In this document: positions 1-10,279 of the stretch, piece after piece
How the letters are laid out: each line of letters begins with the position of its first letter
Position numbering within the stretch: position 1 is the first letter of the stretch
Source of the DNA: Paguma larvata
Lineage: Eukaryota > Chordata > Mammalia > Carnivora > Viverridae
Direction: 5' to 3'
Assembly (NCBI GenBank): GCA_030068075.1
Contig: CM057839.1
Location: 19,447,167 to 19,511,166 of the forward strand
Length of the DNA stretch: 64,000 nucleotides
Translations under genes and position numbers: made by a program
The notes under the pieces: model-generated
The model's database searches: none
Seen by the model: only the letters and a program-made list of their open reading frames with translations
What the model was told of the DNA's origin: nothing

Positions 1-45
1 GCTCTGTCTCTCAAAACAAATAAATAAACATTTAAAAATAAACTT
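1..45 (+). mobile_element. CAN-SINE (felid SINEC type), 3' tail only
   Basis: The window opens inside a SINE. Only the end of the TCTC tract and the A-rich tail with AAATAAATAAACA are present. The head lies upstream of the window. Confidence 0.85.
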
Positions 46-1086
46 TTAGTATTAAAGCTATGGAAATTCCAAATTAATATTTGTTATGCTCTGCAGTAAG
101 GATCAAGGATTTTTTTTTAAATATTCATCTACAGCACTAAGTTTTGAAAAGCTATTTCCCAATTGAATTGCTGTGGTGACTCTGTCATGTTTAATTGATG
201 TTATCGGTGAGGTTAATTTCTGGACACTCCATTCTGTTCCATTAATTGTGGTAGCTATTTTTACTTCAGTCACATACTTCCTTGATTACTGCAGATCTAT
301 TCGGTCACATGCTTCCTTGATTACTGTATCCTTGTGAAAAGTCAGAAAATCAGGAAAATACTTAGTATTTTTTTCCTGTCGAGATATCTGGCTATTCTGG
401 GTCCTTCTTATTTCCATATAGATTTTACAAACACTGTCAAGTTCTTCAAAAATATGTTGTTAGTTTGGTTGGGATTGCATAGACTCTGTAGCTCAATTTT
501 GAGAGAATTGACGTCTTAACGATGTAATATCTTCATGTCTCTATTATGTGTAAGTATCCACTTGTCTTAATTTCCCTCAGAAATGTATTGAACTTTTAAA
601 TGTGGAGGTCTTACACATGTTTTAAAAATGTATTTCTAAATATTTCTGGGTATTTATGTAATTGTAAAAATGATATTAAAATTTTTAAATTCATCTTATG
701 TATGTTTTGTTTATAATATTTGATGTTTTAAATTTTTTATTATTATTGATTTTAATTTAAAATCTGTTAAAAAGGAATAATAGTTTGTAAGATTTCATTT
801 TTTTTGAAATTCGAATCTGGTTTTGTGGCCCCAGTTTTAGTATAGTTTAGTGAACACTCTATATGCACTGGAAACACAATGTATATCCTGTTGCAGTGGG
901 GGCAATGTCTTGTAAATTTAAATTAGTTCATGTTGACAGTGTTGTTCAAAAGCATAGATACTTCTGAGTGTTTTGTGTGTATGGAATTGTTTTATCAGTT
1001 ACTGAATGTGCTTGTAGACTCCTCTGTTTCTTTGGTTCTGTTACTTTGCCCATACATTTTATCACTATTATTTTGCATTGGTTTTC

Positions 1087-1106
1087 TAAAAAAAAAAAAA
1101 AAAAAG
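1087..1106. repeat. A-rich tract of about 18 A inside the L1M relic
   Basis: An uninterrupted A run follows 'ggttttct'. Since the host L1 is antisense here, this is not its own tail. It is more likely slippage expansion. Confidence 0.7.
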
Positions 1107-1442
1107 GTCACTTCTTTAATGCATGACATTATCTCTTTATCTAATGACTTTGTCTTAAAGTCCATTTGTCTGTTCTGATGATATTAATAAAGCCACTAAC
1201 TTTCTTGCAAATACGCTTTGTAAGGTTTATTTTTTTCCCTCTTTTTACATTTAATCTCTCTGTGGATGTAATAGGGCAATCTTGTATGTCTTATTTAAAC
1301 TGGAGTGAGTAGTTATTTATGTTTAATAAAATTATTTCTATTTATTTAGTCTTTCTACATCTTCTTTTTGTTTGTTTGGCCCACTTTTATGTCATTTTTA
1401 GTTGAACATTCCATGTTATCTTTGCATTTTATTTCATTTCAT

Positions 1443-1668
1443 ATTATTAAAAAAATTAAAGTTTATTTTTTGAGAGAGAGAAAGAGAGAGGGAGAGAGAC
1501 AGAGCATGAATGGGGAAGGGGAAGAGAGAGGGAGACACAGAACCTGAAGCAGGCTCCAGGCTCTGAGCTGTCAGCAGAGTCCGACATAGGGCTCAAACTC
1601 ACGAACCATGAGATCATGACCTGAGCCAAAGTTGAATGTTCAACCAACTGAGCTACCCAGGCACTCCC
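1443..1668 (-). mobile_element. CAN-SINE, near full length, minus strand
   Basis: On the minus strand it has the head (GGGAGTGCCTGGGTAGCTCAG), the tRNA-derived body and the TCTC tract. The A-rich tail appears as 'tttattttttgagagag' at the left end. It is flanked by ATTTCATTTCAT at 1431-1442 and 1669-1680, a 12 bp duplication, although the motif is itself repetitive here. Confidence 0.93.
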
Positions 1669-1689
1669 ATTTCATTTCATTTCATTTCC

Positions 1690-1796
1690 AGAGAGAGACT
1701 GTGAGCAGGTCATGGGGCTCAATCCCATGAACAGTGAGATCATGAAGTGAGCTGAAATCAAGAGTCAGATGCTGAACTGACTGAGCCACCCACGAC
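1690..1796 (-). mobile_element. CAN-SINE fragment (head half), minus strand, older copy
   Basis: It matches the tRNA-like half only, ending with the 'ctgagccaccca' head complement. It carries the older body variant 'gagctgaaatcaagagtcagatgct'. It sits directly beside the previous SINE, separated by a short ATTTC repeat. Confidence 0.85.
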
Positions 1797-2570
1797 TTGC
1801 TTTTTAGAATGATTTTTCATATGTTTTTTCAGTGACTGAACTAGAGACGAAAACATATTTAATTTGTCACAATGTACCGAGAGTTAATATTATAATACTT
1901 TAGGTAAAATCTAAAAACTTTATTGCAGTAAAATTCTCATGCACCCCTTACTATATGTGACCCTATTAAGGTCACATATTTTGCTTCTAAATATATAATG
2001 TACCCCACAGTAATTTTTTTAATGGTTCAATTGTTTTTCATGAATTGAAGAAAAGGAAAATGTATGCATATCTTTATAATTTGTGAAATTCTTCATTTTT
2101 CCTATAGATGTGAGTTTCCATCTGGTATATTTTTCTCTTGAACTTGAGAAACTTTATATAGCATATCTCATAGTGCAGATTTATCGGCAATGAGTTCATT
2201 TAACTTTTCTTATCATAAAATGTCTTTATTTTACCCTTATTTTTGAAAGATCGATTCCCAGTATATAATATTCTGAGTTGACTATCTCCTCCTCTCCCCC
2301 GCAAGTTCACTCGTGCACTTTTACAAAGTATCCTTTGTTTGCTTCTGTCATCCAGGGTCGTAAGAAGTAAGCCATCATTCCTATGATTGTTTTGCTTTGT
2401 GTTTAATGTGTTCTTAACCTCTGATTGCTTTTTGTCATGGGGTTTGAGAGTAAGATTGTGGTATGCATAGTTTAAATTTTCTTCATAATTTTCCTGCTGG
2501 GGGTACCCTTAGCTTCTTGGATGTGTAGATGGAAGTTTTACAGAAAGTTTTCTAGGCCATTTATCCTATA

Positions 2571-4629
2571 AAGCTACTCCTAATCTTGCTATTTATGATA
2601 GCATCTATGTGAGTGGTGTAAAGTATTTCTTCTGTTCCTTGTATGCTCTGTAAATAGTTATAGAGTTTTGATGAAAAGAAGATCTGATTTTCTGGGGGGA
2701 GTAAGAGTCAAGGATATTTTATAGATATTGTATGTTTTCAAGAGCAAATAATAATGTTATTTTTCTTCTGTAATATTTTAAAACAGTAATACTAATTGTA
2801 TGGATTTGTTCTTCATTGTAGTTGCAAAATGGTAGTAGTGTCATTCAGTCATGCTTTACTCTATTGTTAGCTACACCACTTTTAAGAATTGAAATATCGC
2901 ACATCGTCTGGGTCCTGAAGTACAATTCATGAAGAGAAGACAGAATATATGGTAGATTTTTTGGCATATACGTATTACCTTTCAAAATAACAAGGTGGTT
3001 CCCTAGCATTCTCCAAGGTTGAACATTTTAAAAAGCAAAAGCTTTATGTGATCTTAATAGAATACCAAGTAAAAGAGTTAATATTTTAGTATACTTGAGA
3101 ACTCTTGGATCTAGACATATTTTAAGTGTTTTAATCATGGAAATTAAAATCCTGTTTTCACCAACAGAAGCCTAGTCACCTTCCTTTGTTTCCCCCTAAA
3201 CGGGTACTGTCGTCATAGGGGTATTGTGACTGCCAGTGGTGTTTCATCTTTAGTTTATGCTTCAGAGTATATAGGGATACTTTGTTGTCTAATTTAGTTG
3301 TAGAGTTTGCCTGTAGGTTTTGGTTGCACTATAATTTTTGAAGGGATATGGAGAAGGCATAACTTCCCTGCTGTTGGTTCCCTTAAAAATCTTCAGTTGA
3401 GCCTTTTGAATGAATTGACGGCACAGTTATTGTTCTAATTGCTGCGTGTCTTTGATGTTGTTTGCTATGTGAGTGAATGTGAAAAATCAGGCAGTGGGAT
3501 AGTGAACCACAGGGCAGTAGTGTGCCATAACCTCCATTGTGGGGGTGTGTGCCAAAATATGCTCTGCTGGAAGTAATGACCTGCCGTCCACGCCTCTTTG
3601 GAGATAACAAGAGGTTGTATTTCGAAAGGGATCATGTTAAGTAGTCTTTGGGGACTCTTTGGGTATTGTGTCCACTTTCAGTCATACTTAATAGGAAGCC
3701 ATTTTTATGATAAATCCAGAATTTATGACTTTTGAATGTAAACCAGAAGTTTTCTTCCTACTGTGAAATGTTTTTGGGTTTTTCCCAATTATAGCTTTGC
3801 GTAATTAATTTAATTTGACAATACTGTTGCCTTTTCTAGCCTCTGTTAGTATTAAATAAAGAAGCACATGAAACAGAAAGCACTAAATTACAAGAACCCT
3901 CTCCAGTAAACTTAAAGCCTTTGTGGCATTGTGACTAACATATAATCCCCCATTAGTAGTTTTCCTTGGAGAAAACTATACTTGTTGAAAGATGAATTTG
4001 CTTCAGAGATCAGTCTGGTCATTTTATTTCAAAAAGATAGTGACAATAACGAAGACACATTGTTCTAAAGAAGAAAGAAGCTAAACCATCCTCTTACCAA
4101 GGCAGCTGTTGAGCACTCTGATCTATTTCCACTCTTTAACCACTTACGGCAATTCATTTTCATTTCTCACAGGAGGAGATTTCGGAGTGCATCAAAGACA
4201 AACTTGAAATTGGGTTAACCCCTTTGTTCTCCGTTTCTGCCAAATGGCATCAGCTAACTCTGTAAGGGCAGGATAAGCATGGAGCATCCTTTAATACTTG
4301 ATTTCAAAGAATGTAACTGAATCTCCTGGGGAAAAGTGTGGTCATTTTTGTTCAGTTGTTGCATGCATTTTCTTTTATTTTTGTAAATTAATTATTGGAA
4401 ACTGTGTTTTGCCTCTGTGCACTAGTTAAGTTCTTGTTACACTAATTCTTTGGAAACACATTTTAATTTATATATTTTTTTCACTTCAAAAGGAGCAGTC
4501 GTTTTAATTCCATATCAATTGCTTTGTCATCCACTTCTCTACAATTTAATTTCAGGTTGATTTAAATTATGTGAACATGACCTGTTCAAATAAGAAAATT
4601 GATTTGTGAAGGATACTCTTTCTTTAGTT
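2571..4629. other. No gene or recognised repeat; unique-looking sequence
   Basis: Moderately AT-rich sequence with no family I can name and no ORF above 75 codons that looks real. The stretch 3170-3960 has a more even base composition than the surrounding L1 DNA and could hold conserved non-coding sequence. Confidence 0.5.
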
Positions 4630-4639
4630 GAAAAATGGA

Positions 4640-4859
4640 GGGGCACTTGGGTGGCTCAGTTGGTTAAGCGGCCGACTTTGGCTCAGGTCATGATCTCACG
4701 ATCTGTGAGTTCGAGCCCCGCGTCGGGCTCTGTGCTGATGGCTCAGAGCCTGGAGCCTGCTTCACATTCTAGATCTCCCTCTCTCTCTGCCCTTCCCCTT
4801 CTCATACTCTTCTCTATGTCTCTCAAAAATAAATAAACGTTAAAAAAATTAAAAAAAAA
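4640..4859 (+). mobile_element. CAN-SINE (felid type), full length with TSD
   Basis: A complete SINE: GGGGCACTTGGGTGGCTCAG head, GAGTTCGAGCCCCGCGTCGG box-B region, GGAGCCTGCTT core, TCTC tract and AATAAATAAACG tail. A perfect GAAAAATGGA duplication lies at 4630-4639 and 4860-4869. Low divergence suggests a fairly young felid insertion. Confidence 0.97.
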
Positions 4860-4869
4860 GAAAAATGGA

Positions 4870-5795
4870 ATATTTCTGTATACAATCTTAAATATACAAC
4901 ATACTGTTGGTCTTAACTAGGTCACATCAATGGCAACATAGATCATATCACTCAATCCATTCTTGACATCCATTTTTAGTTCTAAATGGGATCTGTTTTC
5001 ACAATTAGATTGCTTTCCACAGACGTTGGCTGCTGTTCATCCTGGGATTTTTTGTTTATTTGTTTGAGCCTAAAAAAAACATGTGAAAATTTTTTGTTTT
5101 TCATGGTGTGCCAAAGTGATAGCAGCAATGGCAGAAGTAGTTACAATGACAGCTTCTTTGCTACGGCCTTTTAATCCTTGCATTGGAGCTATGATGTCCA
5201 TTCTCCAGATGCCTGGATGTCAGGAAGTAGTTGCTTTGACAGCACCGGGGACAGTGGTGAGTTCCTGCCTCCAATGTATCACCAAGGGTAGACTAAAGCT
5301 AGTTATTTGTATTTTGAGAAATATCTTTGAGGCTCAGCCAAGGATCCGGTCTTTCAGATATTTTATAACTTACTAGTTAAAGTAATTAGAATCTTATTTT
5401 GTGAACTGGATGTTGTTGATCTAGGTGCTGAAAAAGAATGAGGATACACATATATACATTTACACATTTTTTACTACCCATTTGCAATTTGTTTTAACCT
5501 TCAAATATCAATTTGAAGATTATTTTAATTTCTGATATAGGGTTTGTATCAAGATGAAGTTCACTTTGCAACAAGCCCCTACTGTGCTCTTTCTGTATTC
5601 TTTCCTGCTTGCAAGTGTTTATAAAAATTAAACAGAAGAGATTAATAAGAAAATAGGAAAAATATGTGCCAAAATAAGGCTCTGTCTGTCAGTCCTTTAT
5701 ATTTGTCTTAATAAATTGAAAGTGGCATTTCCATTAAATGTGTAATAATTTAGTACTGTTTTGTGGCATAAAGTAAGGATTTAATATCCACTTGT
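4870..5795. other. Unique-looking sequence with an exon-like patch at 5105-5291
   Basis: No recognised repeat. The patch is less AT-rich than its flanks. In one plus-strand frame (codons from 5115) it is rich in Ser, Gly and Asp, including the run MSGSSCFDSTGDSGEF, with a stop at 5172-5174 and another at 5289-5291. A second frame stays open from 5083 to 5376. A strong donor-like ACAGTG|GTGAGT lies near 5250-5263. I cannot name a parent protein. A decayed exon, a processed pseudogene scrap and chance are all possible. Confidence 0.35.
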
Positions 5796-5799
5796 CAAA

Positions 5800-6136
5800 T
5801 GCCCTAGAATAAAGCCCCCTGGAGTGGAACCACAAAAAAGTCTTTATTCATATCTAGTAGGAGGGTCATTTAGAAAGCAAGACTCCCTTGCCTTCTGGCC
5901 ATAAGCAAAGGTTTTATGACTCAGGGAAGCAGGGTGATCTTGAGTAAAAGGTACAAGGGAAACAAGAATACAATGTGCCAGGCAAGGCAGTTCTCAAAAG
6001 TAAATGGCCTAAGGGTAAGCAAGGCTGGGGAAGCGTATTCTTCAGGTTCAGGCTTACCAAGGAAAACTGACAATTTAGACAAGTTTTGGTTTTAGTAAGA
6101 ACTTTAGGCTAGGGGCATATTGATGTAGGGATTACA
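5800..6136 (-). mobile_element. Probable solo LTR of an endogenous retrovirus, minus strand
   Basis: The minus strand starts TGTAATCCCTAC and ends CTAGGGCA, giving TG...CA termini over 337 bp. A CAAA duplication at 5796-5799 and 6137-6140 fits the 4 bp TSD usual for gammaretrovirus-like (class I) elements. Read on the minus strand, a CATAAAAC TATA-like box (5911-5918) precedes an AATAAA poly(A) signal (5843-5848), which lies about 43 bases before the 3' end. This spacing suits an LTR. No internal gag, pol or env sequence is present, so it would be a recombined solo LTR. Family unknown; not confirmed by any alignment. Confidence 0.5.
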
Positions 6137-6140
6137 CAAA

Positions 6141-6488
6141 AGATCCTAATCTTTACATAAACTTGAAACAAGTTGCCAGTGTGTTCCGAGTATCTTAAAC
6201 GGGTGCATGCCTTTGCCAAAACTGAGGCATTGTATACTTAAGATCAGTGTTTTCAATTATATGTAAAACTTATATCAAAAGAAATAATATTTTAACTGAT
6301 GAACTTTGATGATATACAGGCTATTTATGGAAAACTGTAGTGATATCTGACATTCAATTTGTTGGAAATAAGATAGAACGATGGGTGGATGGATAGAAGG
6401 ATGGGTATATATGTAATGGACAGCGTGAAGTGTTAATGGTGAGATCTCCGTGGGTATGGTAAAATTCTTTCAACTCAGTTATATGTTT
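6141..6488. other. No gene seen; unique AT-rich sequence with a short GGAT-rich patch
   Basis: Nothing recognisable apart from an imperfect (GGAT)n patch at about 6379-6408. Confidence 0.5.
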
Positions 6489-6499
6489 GAAAATATTCA

Positions 6500-6700
6500 G
6501 GGGAACCTGGGAAACTCAGTTGGTTAAGCATCCAGTTCTTGATTTCAGATGCTCAGGTCATGATCTCTCCAGTTTATGAGTCTGTGCCCTGCATCGGACT
6601 TCTTACTGACAGTGCAGAGCTGCTTGGGATTCTCTCTTACTCCTTGTCTTTTGGCTCCTTCCCTGCTTATTCTCTTTCTCTAAAAGTTTATCTTAGAAAA
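6500..6700 (+). mobile_element. CAN-SINE, diverged, plus strand
   Basis: A diverged copy with head, 'caggtcatgatctc' body and 'cagagctgcttgggattctctc' core. GAAAATATTC at 6489-6498 and GAAAATATCC at 6701-6710 form a 9/10 matching TSD. Confidence 0.9.
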
Positions 6701-6721
6701 GAAAATATCCGTAAAATAATT

Positions 6722-6934
6722 GGAGGGTGCCTGGGAGGCTCAGTCAATTGAGCATCCGACTTTGACTCAGGTCATGATCTCATGGTTCCTGGGTTCAAGC
6801 CCCACGTCGGGCTATTTGCTGACAGCTCAGAGCCTGGAGCCTGTTTCAGATTCTGTGTCTCCCTTTCTGCCCCTTCCCTACTCACATCCTTCTCTCTCTC
6901 TCAAAAATAAATAATCATAGAAAAAAACACTTAA
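6722..6934 (+). mobile_element. CAN-SINE, full length, plus strand
   Basis: It follows the previous SINE by about 20 bases in the same orientation. Head, body, TCTC tract and AAAAATAAATAATC tail are all present. Flanking AATAATTGG and AAAAATTGG may be a decayed TSD. Confidence 0.93.
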
Positions 6935-7673
6935 AAATTGGAAAAAAGAATAGATATTAAAAAAAGACAAAGGCTTAATAAGAGTTTTATGAATAATGTT
7001 TGAAAGTTTGAAATACAAGATTATAAATGGGTGTTTATATTTCCTTGTATGGCAGGGCAGACAGATGAGCAGACTGCTTAAGTATGGTAGGGAAAAAGAG
7101 GTTGACTCCATGATCAGCTTTATGTTATCCTCTAAATAACCTTGGTGAAATCAAATAAATGATAAAATGAACATAATAATATGTCCCATGATTCTCACAA
7201 TTGTAGTGTAAAGATTAATGTTCAAATTACTATGCTAATATAAATTTATTTTATTCAAATTAAGAACTCCATTTAATAACACTCCAGGAACACACAAATC
7301 CAAAGCTTGCCTTTTACACACAGATTGGAAGGTCAGAGAGTGAAGTTTTCTTCTGTAATCCTTGGAGATTTCCTTCTCTTCTATTTTAGGCTGCCGTTAA
7401 TTGCTGATAAATGGTGGCAATTTGTTAGAAGCAGACAGTATTGTATCTAGTCAGTGGAGCAGAGGAAAGCATTATGAAGCAAAAACTCTGAGATCTGATG
7501 GAGACTAGTTTAACAAACAAACCATATATAGACAGTTTTGAGGTTAGTATCCATTAGAAAAAGGAAGCGACAATATGACATTTCTAAAATGTGTTCCACT
7601 TTTAATCAGTAAGTGGGGAAATGCGGTGCTCTGCCAGCAGTTTCCTGAGGGTTACTGCCAGGAATGAGGACCA
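6935..7673. other. No gene or recognised repeat
   Basis: AT-rich unique-looking sequence. The short ORFs start or end in the neighbouring SINE and show no protein-like character. Confidence 0.5.
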
Positions 7674-8160
7674 GTGCGTTCATTTTCTATTGTGGCATAA
7701 CAGATTAATCACCACAAACATAGCAGCTTAGAACACACATTTATTATGTGACAATTTCATGGGTTAGAAGTCCGGATACAGGTTAGCTGGGGCTGTGGGT
7801 GGTTGGGGTCTCACCAGTTGAATTCAGAATGTTGGCAGAGACTACCACCTCATCTGAAGTTCAGGATCCAAGTCTAAGTTCATATAGTTTTTGACAGAAT
7901 TAAGTTCCTTTTGGGTTTGTAACTGAAGTGAGTGTTTTCTTGATGGTTGTCAGTCAGTGTTGTTCTCAGCTTCTAGAGGTTTCTGTTGGGTCCTAGCCAT
8001 GTATCCTTCTTGTAACACAGAAACTTGCTTCTCCAAATCCAGCAGAAGAATCTCCTCAGGAGTTATTATCCCATTACATTTAGAGGTCCTGCCCACACTC
8101 AAATAGAAGGAGTTTACAGACTGTGTACACCAGGTGACAGGAAACGGTAAGGGCAATCTT
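7674..8160 (-). mobile_element. Ancient MaLR-like LTR, antisense
   Basis: The plus strand opens with 'tcattttctattgtggcataacagattaatcaccacaaac', then 'agtccggatacaggttagctgg' and 'cagcttctagaggtttc'. This is the familiar order of an antisense MaLR/MLT1-type LTR or a closely similar mammalian LTR. It is strongly diverged and the subfamily is not resolved. Confidence 0.55.
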
Positions 8161-8712
8161 AGAGTTCTCCTGCTCCTGGGGAGTTACATTGTCAACAAAA
8201 TTAATATTGCCTTGAGTGAGAAAATTTAAAAAAATATATCACATTCATCAGCATATCAAAGAAGATTAGTAATTTGTTAGTAGAAATAATAAATAATACT
8301 AAAATATTAGGGCATTAATAATTCTTATGAAATAGAAAGAATTTAAAGTGGGTGAGGTGGGTAGTGGGGAATTGAGACTCCAGAGATACAAATATATAAA
8401 CAAATTGCATCTCTGTAGTTTTATAATCTATAATTAACATTAAGTATCCTTAACATTAAGTAAACACTTAAATCAGAAGTAGTGAGGCCTTTAGAAAAAA
8501 AAAAAAGCTTCATGATCCAAACACATATCCCTGGTACATGATGGCTGTCATCACTGATTCACCTGGTTAATCAGGAATAAGAGCTGAACAACATTAGAAT
8601 ATATTCATTCATTCATTTATTTATTCACTTAGTAAATGTGTCTTTATTTGTATCCAGATGCCTAACACAGTTTGTCATCCTTCTGTGCTGTATGAATATG
8701 AAAGAGACAGTT
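8161..8712. other. No gene seen; AT-rich unique sequence
   Basis: Contains an A run of about 12 near 8495-8507 and a degenerate ATTC/ATTT repeat at about 8604-8630. Nothing else is recognisable. Confidence 0.5.
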
Positions 8713-8717
8713 CTCAT

Positions 8718-8720
<3 letters not shown>

Positions 8721-8758
<38 letters not shown>

Positions 8759-8958
8759 TAACGTATATTTATTTTTGAGAGACCTAGAGACACAGCGTGA
8801 GCAGGGGAGGGGCAGAGAGAGAGGGAGACACAGAATCTGAAGCAGGCTCCAGGCTCTGAGCTGTCGACACAGAGCCCGACGTGGGGCTCGAACCCACAGA
8901 CCGCGAGATCATGACCTGATGATCAGCCGCTTAACCGACTGAGCCACCCAGGTGCCCC
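8721..8958 (-). mobile_element. CAN-SINE, full length, minus strand, with 30-base T run
   Basis: Low-divergence copy. The tail on the plus strand is an uninterrupted T run at 8720-8749, suggesting a recent insertion with little time for tail decay. CTCATTCT at 8713-8720 and 8959-8966 is a perfect TSD. Confidence 0.97.
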
Positions 8959-8966
8959 CTCATTCT

Positions 8967-9302
8967 TAAGGAGCTCACTTTCTACTACAGAAAATATTCA
9001 AGAAGAAAAACAATGGCAAAGTTTGGAGGGATAAATTTTATGGTGGTGATATGCATGGGATTTTTCACATACTTAAAAGAGAGGCATCTGACACACACAC
9101 TGACCCTCACTGAAGGTTTCCTAGGGATAGTCATATTTTTGCTGCCCTAAATACAAGTTGAATTGGGCAAAGAAAAGAATCAATGACTGTTGCAAGTAAA
9201 GTGAAAGGTATATTCAAAGGAATGTAGTCTTGACAAGCTTTTGGGAGGGAGAACCTAGATACTATGACTGGACAGTTGATGGACCTGAACTTGTTATTTT
9301 TA
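8967..9302. other. No gene or recognised repeat
   Basis: Unique-looking sequence leading into the microsatellite. Confidence 0.5.
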
Positions 9303-9446
9303 TTGCTTGCCTGCTTGCTTGCTTGCTTCTTCCTTCTCTTCTCTTCTCTTCTCTTTTCTTCTCTCTTCTCTTCTCTTCTCTTCTCTTCTCTTCTCTTCTC
9401 TTCTCTTCTCTCCTTTCCTTATTTCCTTCCTTCTTTCTTTCTTCCA
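9303..9446. repeat. Compound microsatellite: (TTGC)n then (TTCTC)n polypyrimidine tract
   Basis: A (TTGC)n block at 9303-9327 grades into about 120 bases of nearly pure C/T. Its core is a (TTCTC)n array over 9334-9410 with one TTTTC variant, followed by CTTT and TTCC repeats. All three forward frames read through it as low-complexity Leu/Ser/Phe ORFs, which are artefacts. Confidence 0.95.
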
Positions 9447-9689
9447 AAGCAGGCAAACAAAGTCAGGCAACTTCACAGTTCTTATATTGTCATTGCCCTC
9501 ATGATTAAAGTGCCATAGATGTTAACCCAAATTGATTTAAAAAAAGACAGGAGTCATATATTACTGATAAAAGTAATAAAAAAGGAACTATTATTACAGA
9601 TGCTATATATAGTCGATTAGATTTTAAGAATCTCTTCAAAGTAATAGTTTCTTATTTTCTTTTTCTTTTTTTTTCTTTAGATTTAAAAA

Positions 9690-10095
9690 ATATTAGGATA
9701 TATTTATCTATAATAAAATGTACCCTTTTACAGGGTAAATTCTGTAACTACTGCATATAATCAGTTAGCATTACCAAAATAAAAATAGAACAATTTCATC
9801 AGTCTCTGAAATTACGTTTGTTCTCTTCCCACAAACCCAGCCTCTCACTGACCCTATTGTTTTTTCTTTTCCAGAATATCATAAATGCAGTCATGTAGTT
9901 TGTAGGCTTTGAGTATGGATTCTTTCACTTAGCATAATGCAGTTGAGATTCGTGTTGTTGCAAATGTGTTTTATTCGTTTTTATTTGAATAGAGTTCCAT
10001 GGCATGAATATATTTCAGTTTAGTTGTCATTTAACCAGTTCAGAAACACTGGTTTGGTGTTTCTATTTGTATGACAATAAGTTTTCCAATTTACA
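9690..10095 (-). mobile_element. L1M-type 3' UTR fragment, antisense
   Basis: The stretch 'cataaatgcagtcatgtagtttgtaggctttgagtatggattctttcacttagcataatgcagttgagattc' and the following 'agagttccatggcatgaat' match the reverse complement of an old L1 3' UTR. The ends are approximate. Confidence 0.7.
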
Positions 10096-10279
10096 TGGAA
10101 TGGACATAGTTCTTGAAAAATGCACACTTAGTCAAAAATAAAAAGTTAAAATTGGAACAAGATTTTATCATTTTAAAAATAAATTACAAGAAAACTCCAG
10201 GCTCAAATGTGTTCTCTAGTAGTTTTATCTATATAGTTGAAGAAAAACAAAATCAATTTTCCAGGGAATTAAACAAAGA
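10096..10279. other. AT-rich sequence between two L1 pieces
   Basis: Possibly more of the plus-strand L1 that follows ('aattacaagaaaactccaggctcaaatg' resembles ORF2), but too diverged to be sure. Confidence 0.35.

Larger units (their letters stand above)
285..2570 (-). mobile_element. Ancient L1M-type LINE 3' region, antisense, split by two SINEs
   Basis: The plus strand reads as the reverse complement of an old mammalian L1 3' region. Recognisable blocks are the 'gattactgtatcc...gctattctgggtcc' stretch near 320-405, the 'cttttacatttaatctctctgtgg' type stretch near 1240-1265, and the 'gttgagtt...agcttcttggatgtgtagatgg' series at 2230-2530. It is heavily diverged, with no usable ORF. Two CAN-SINEs (1443-1668 and 1690-1796) interrupt it, so it predates them. 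L1ME-like subfamily is my best guess; the ends are approximate. Confidence 0.7.

Noticed and set aside
4640..4859. tRNA-like box A and box B sequences in SINEs
   Set aside because: They are the tRNA-Lys-derived SINE heads, repeated many times; none folds as an intact tRNA gene with acceptor stem and CCA-proximal end.
9230..9518. Leu/Ser/Phe-rich ORFs in three plus frames and a Glu/Arg-rich ORF on minus
   Set aside because: Translation of the (TTCTC)n tract.
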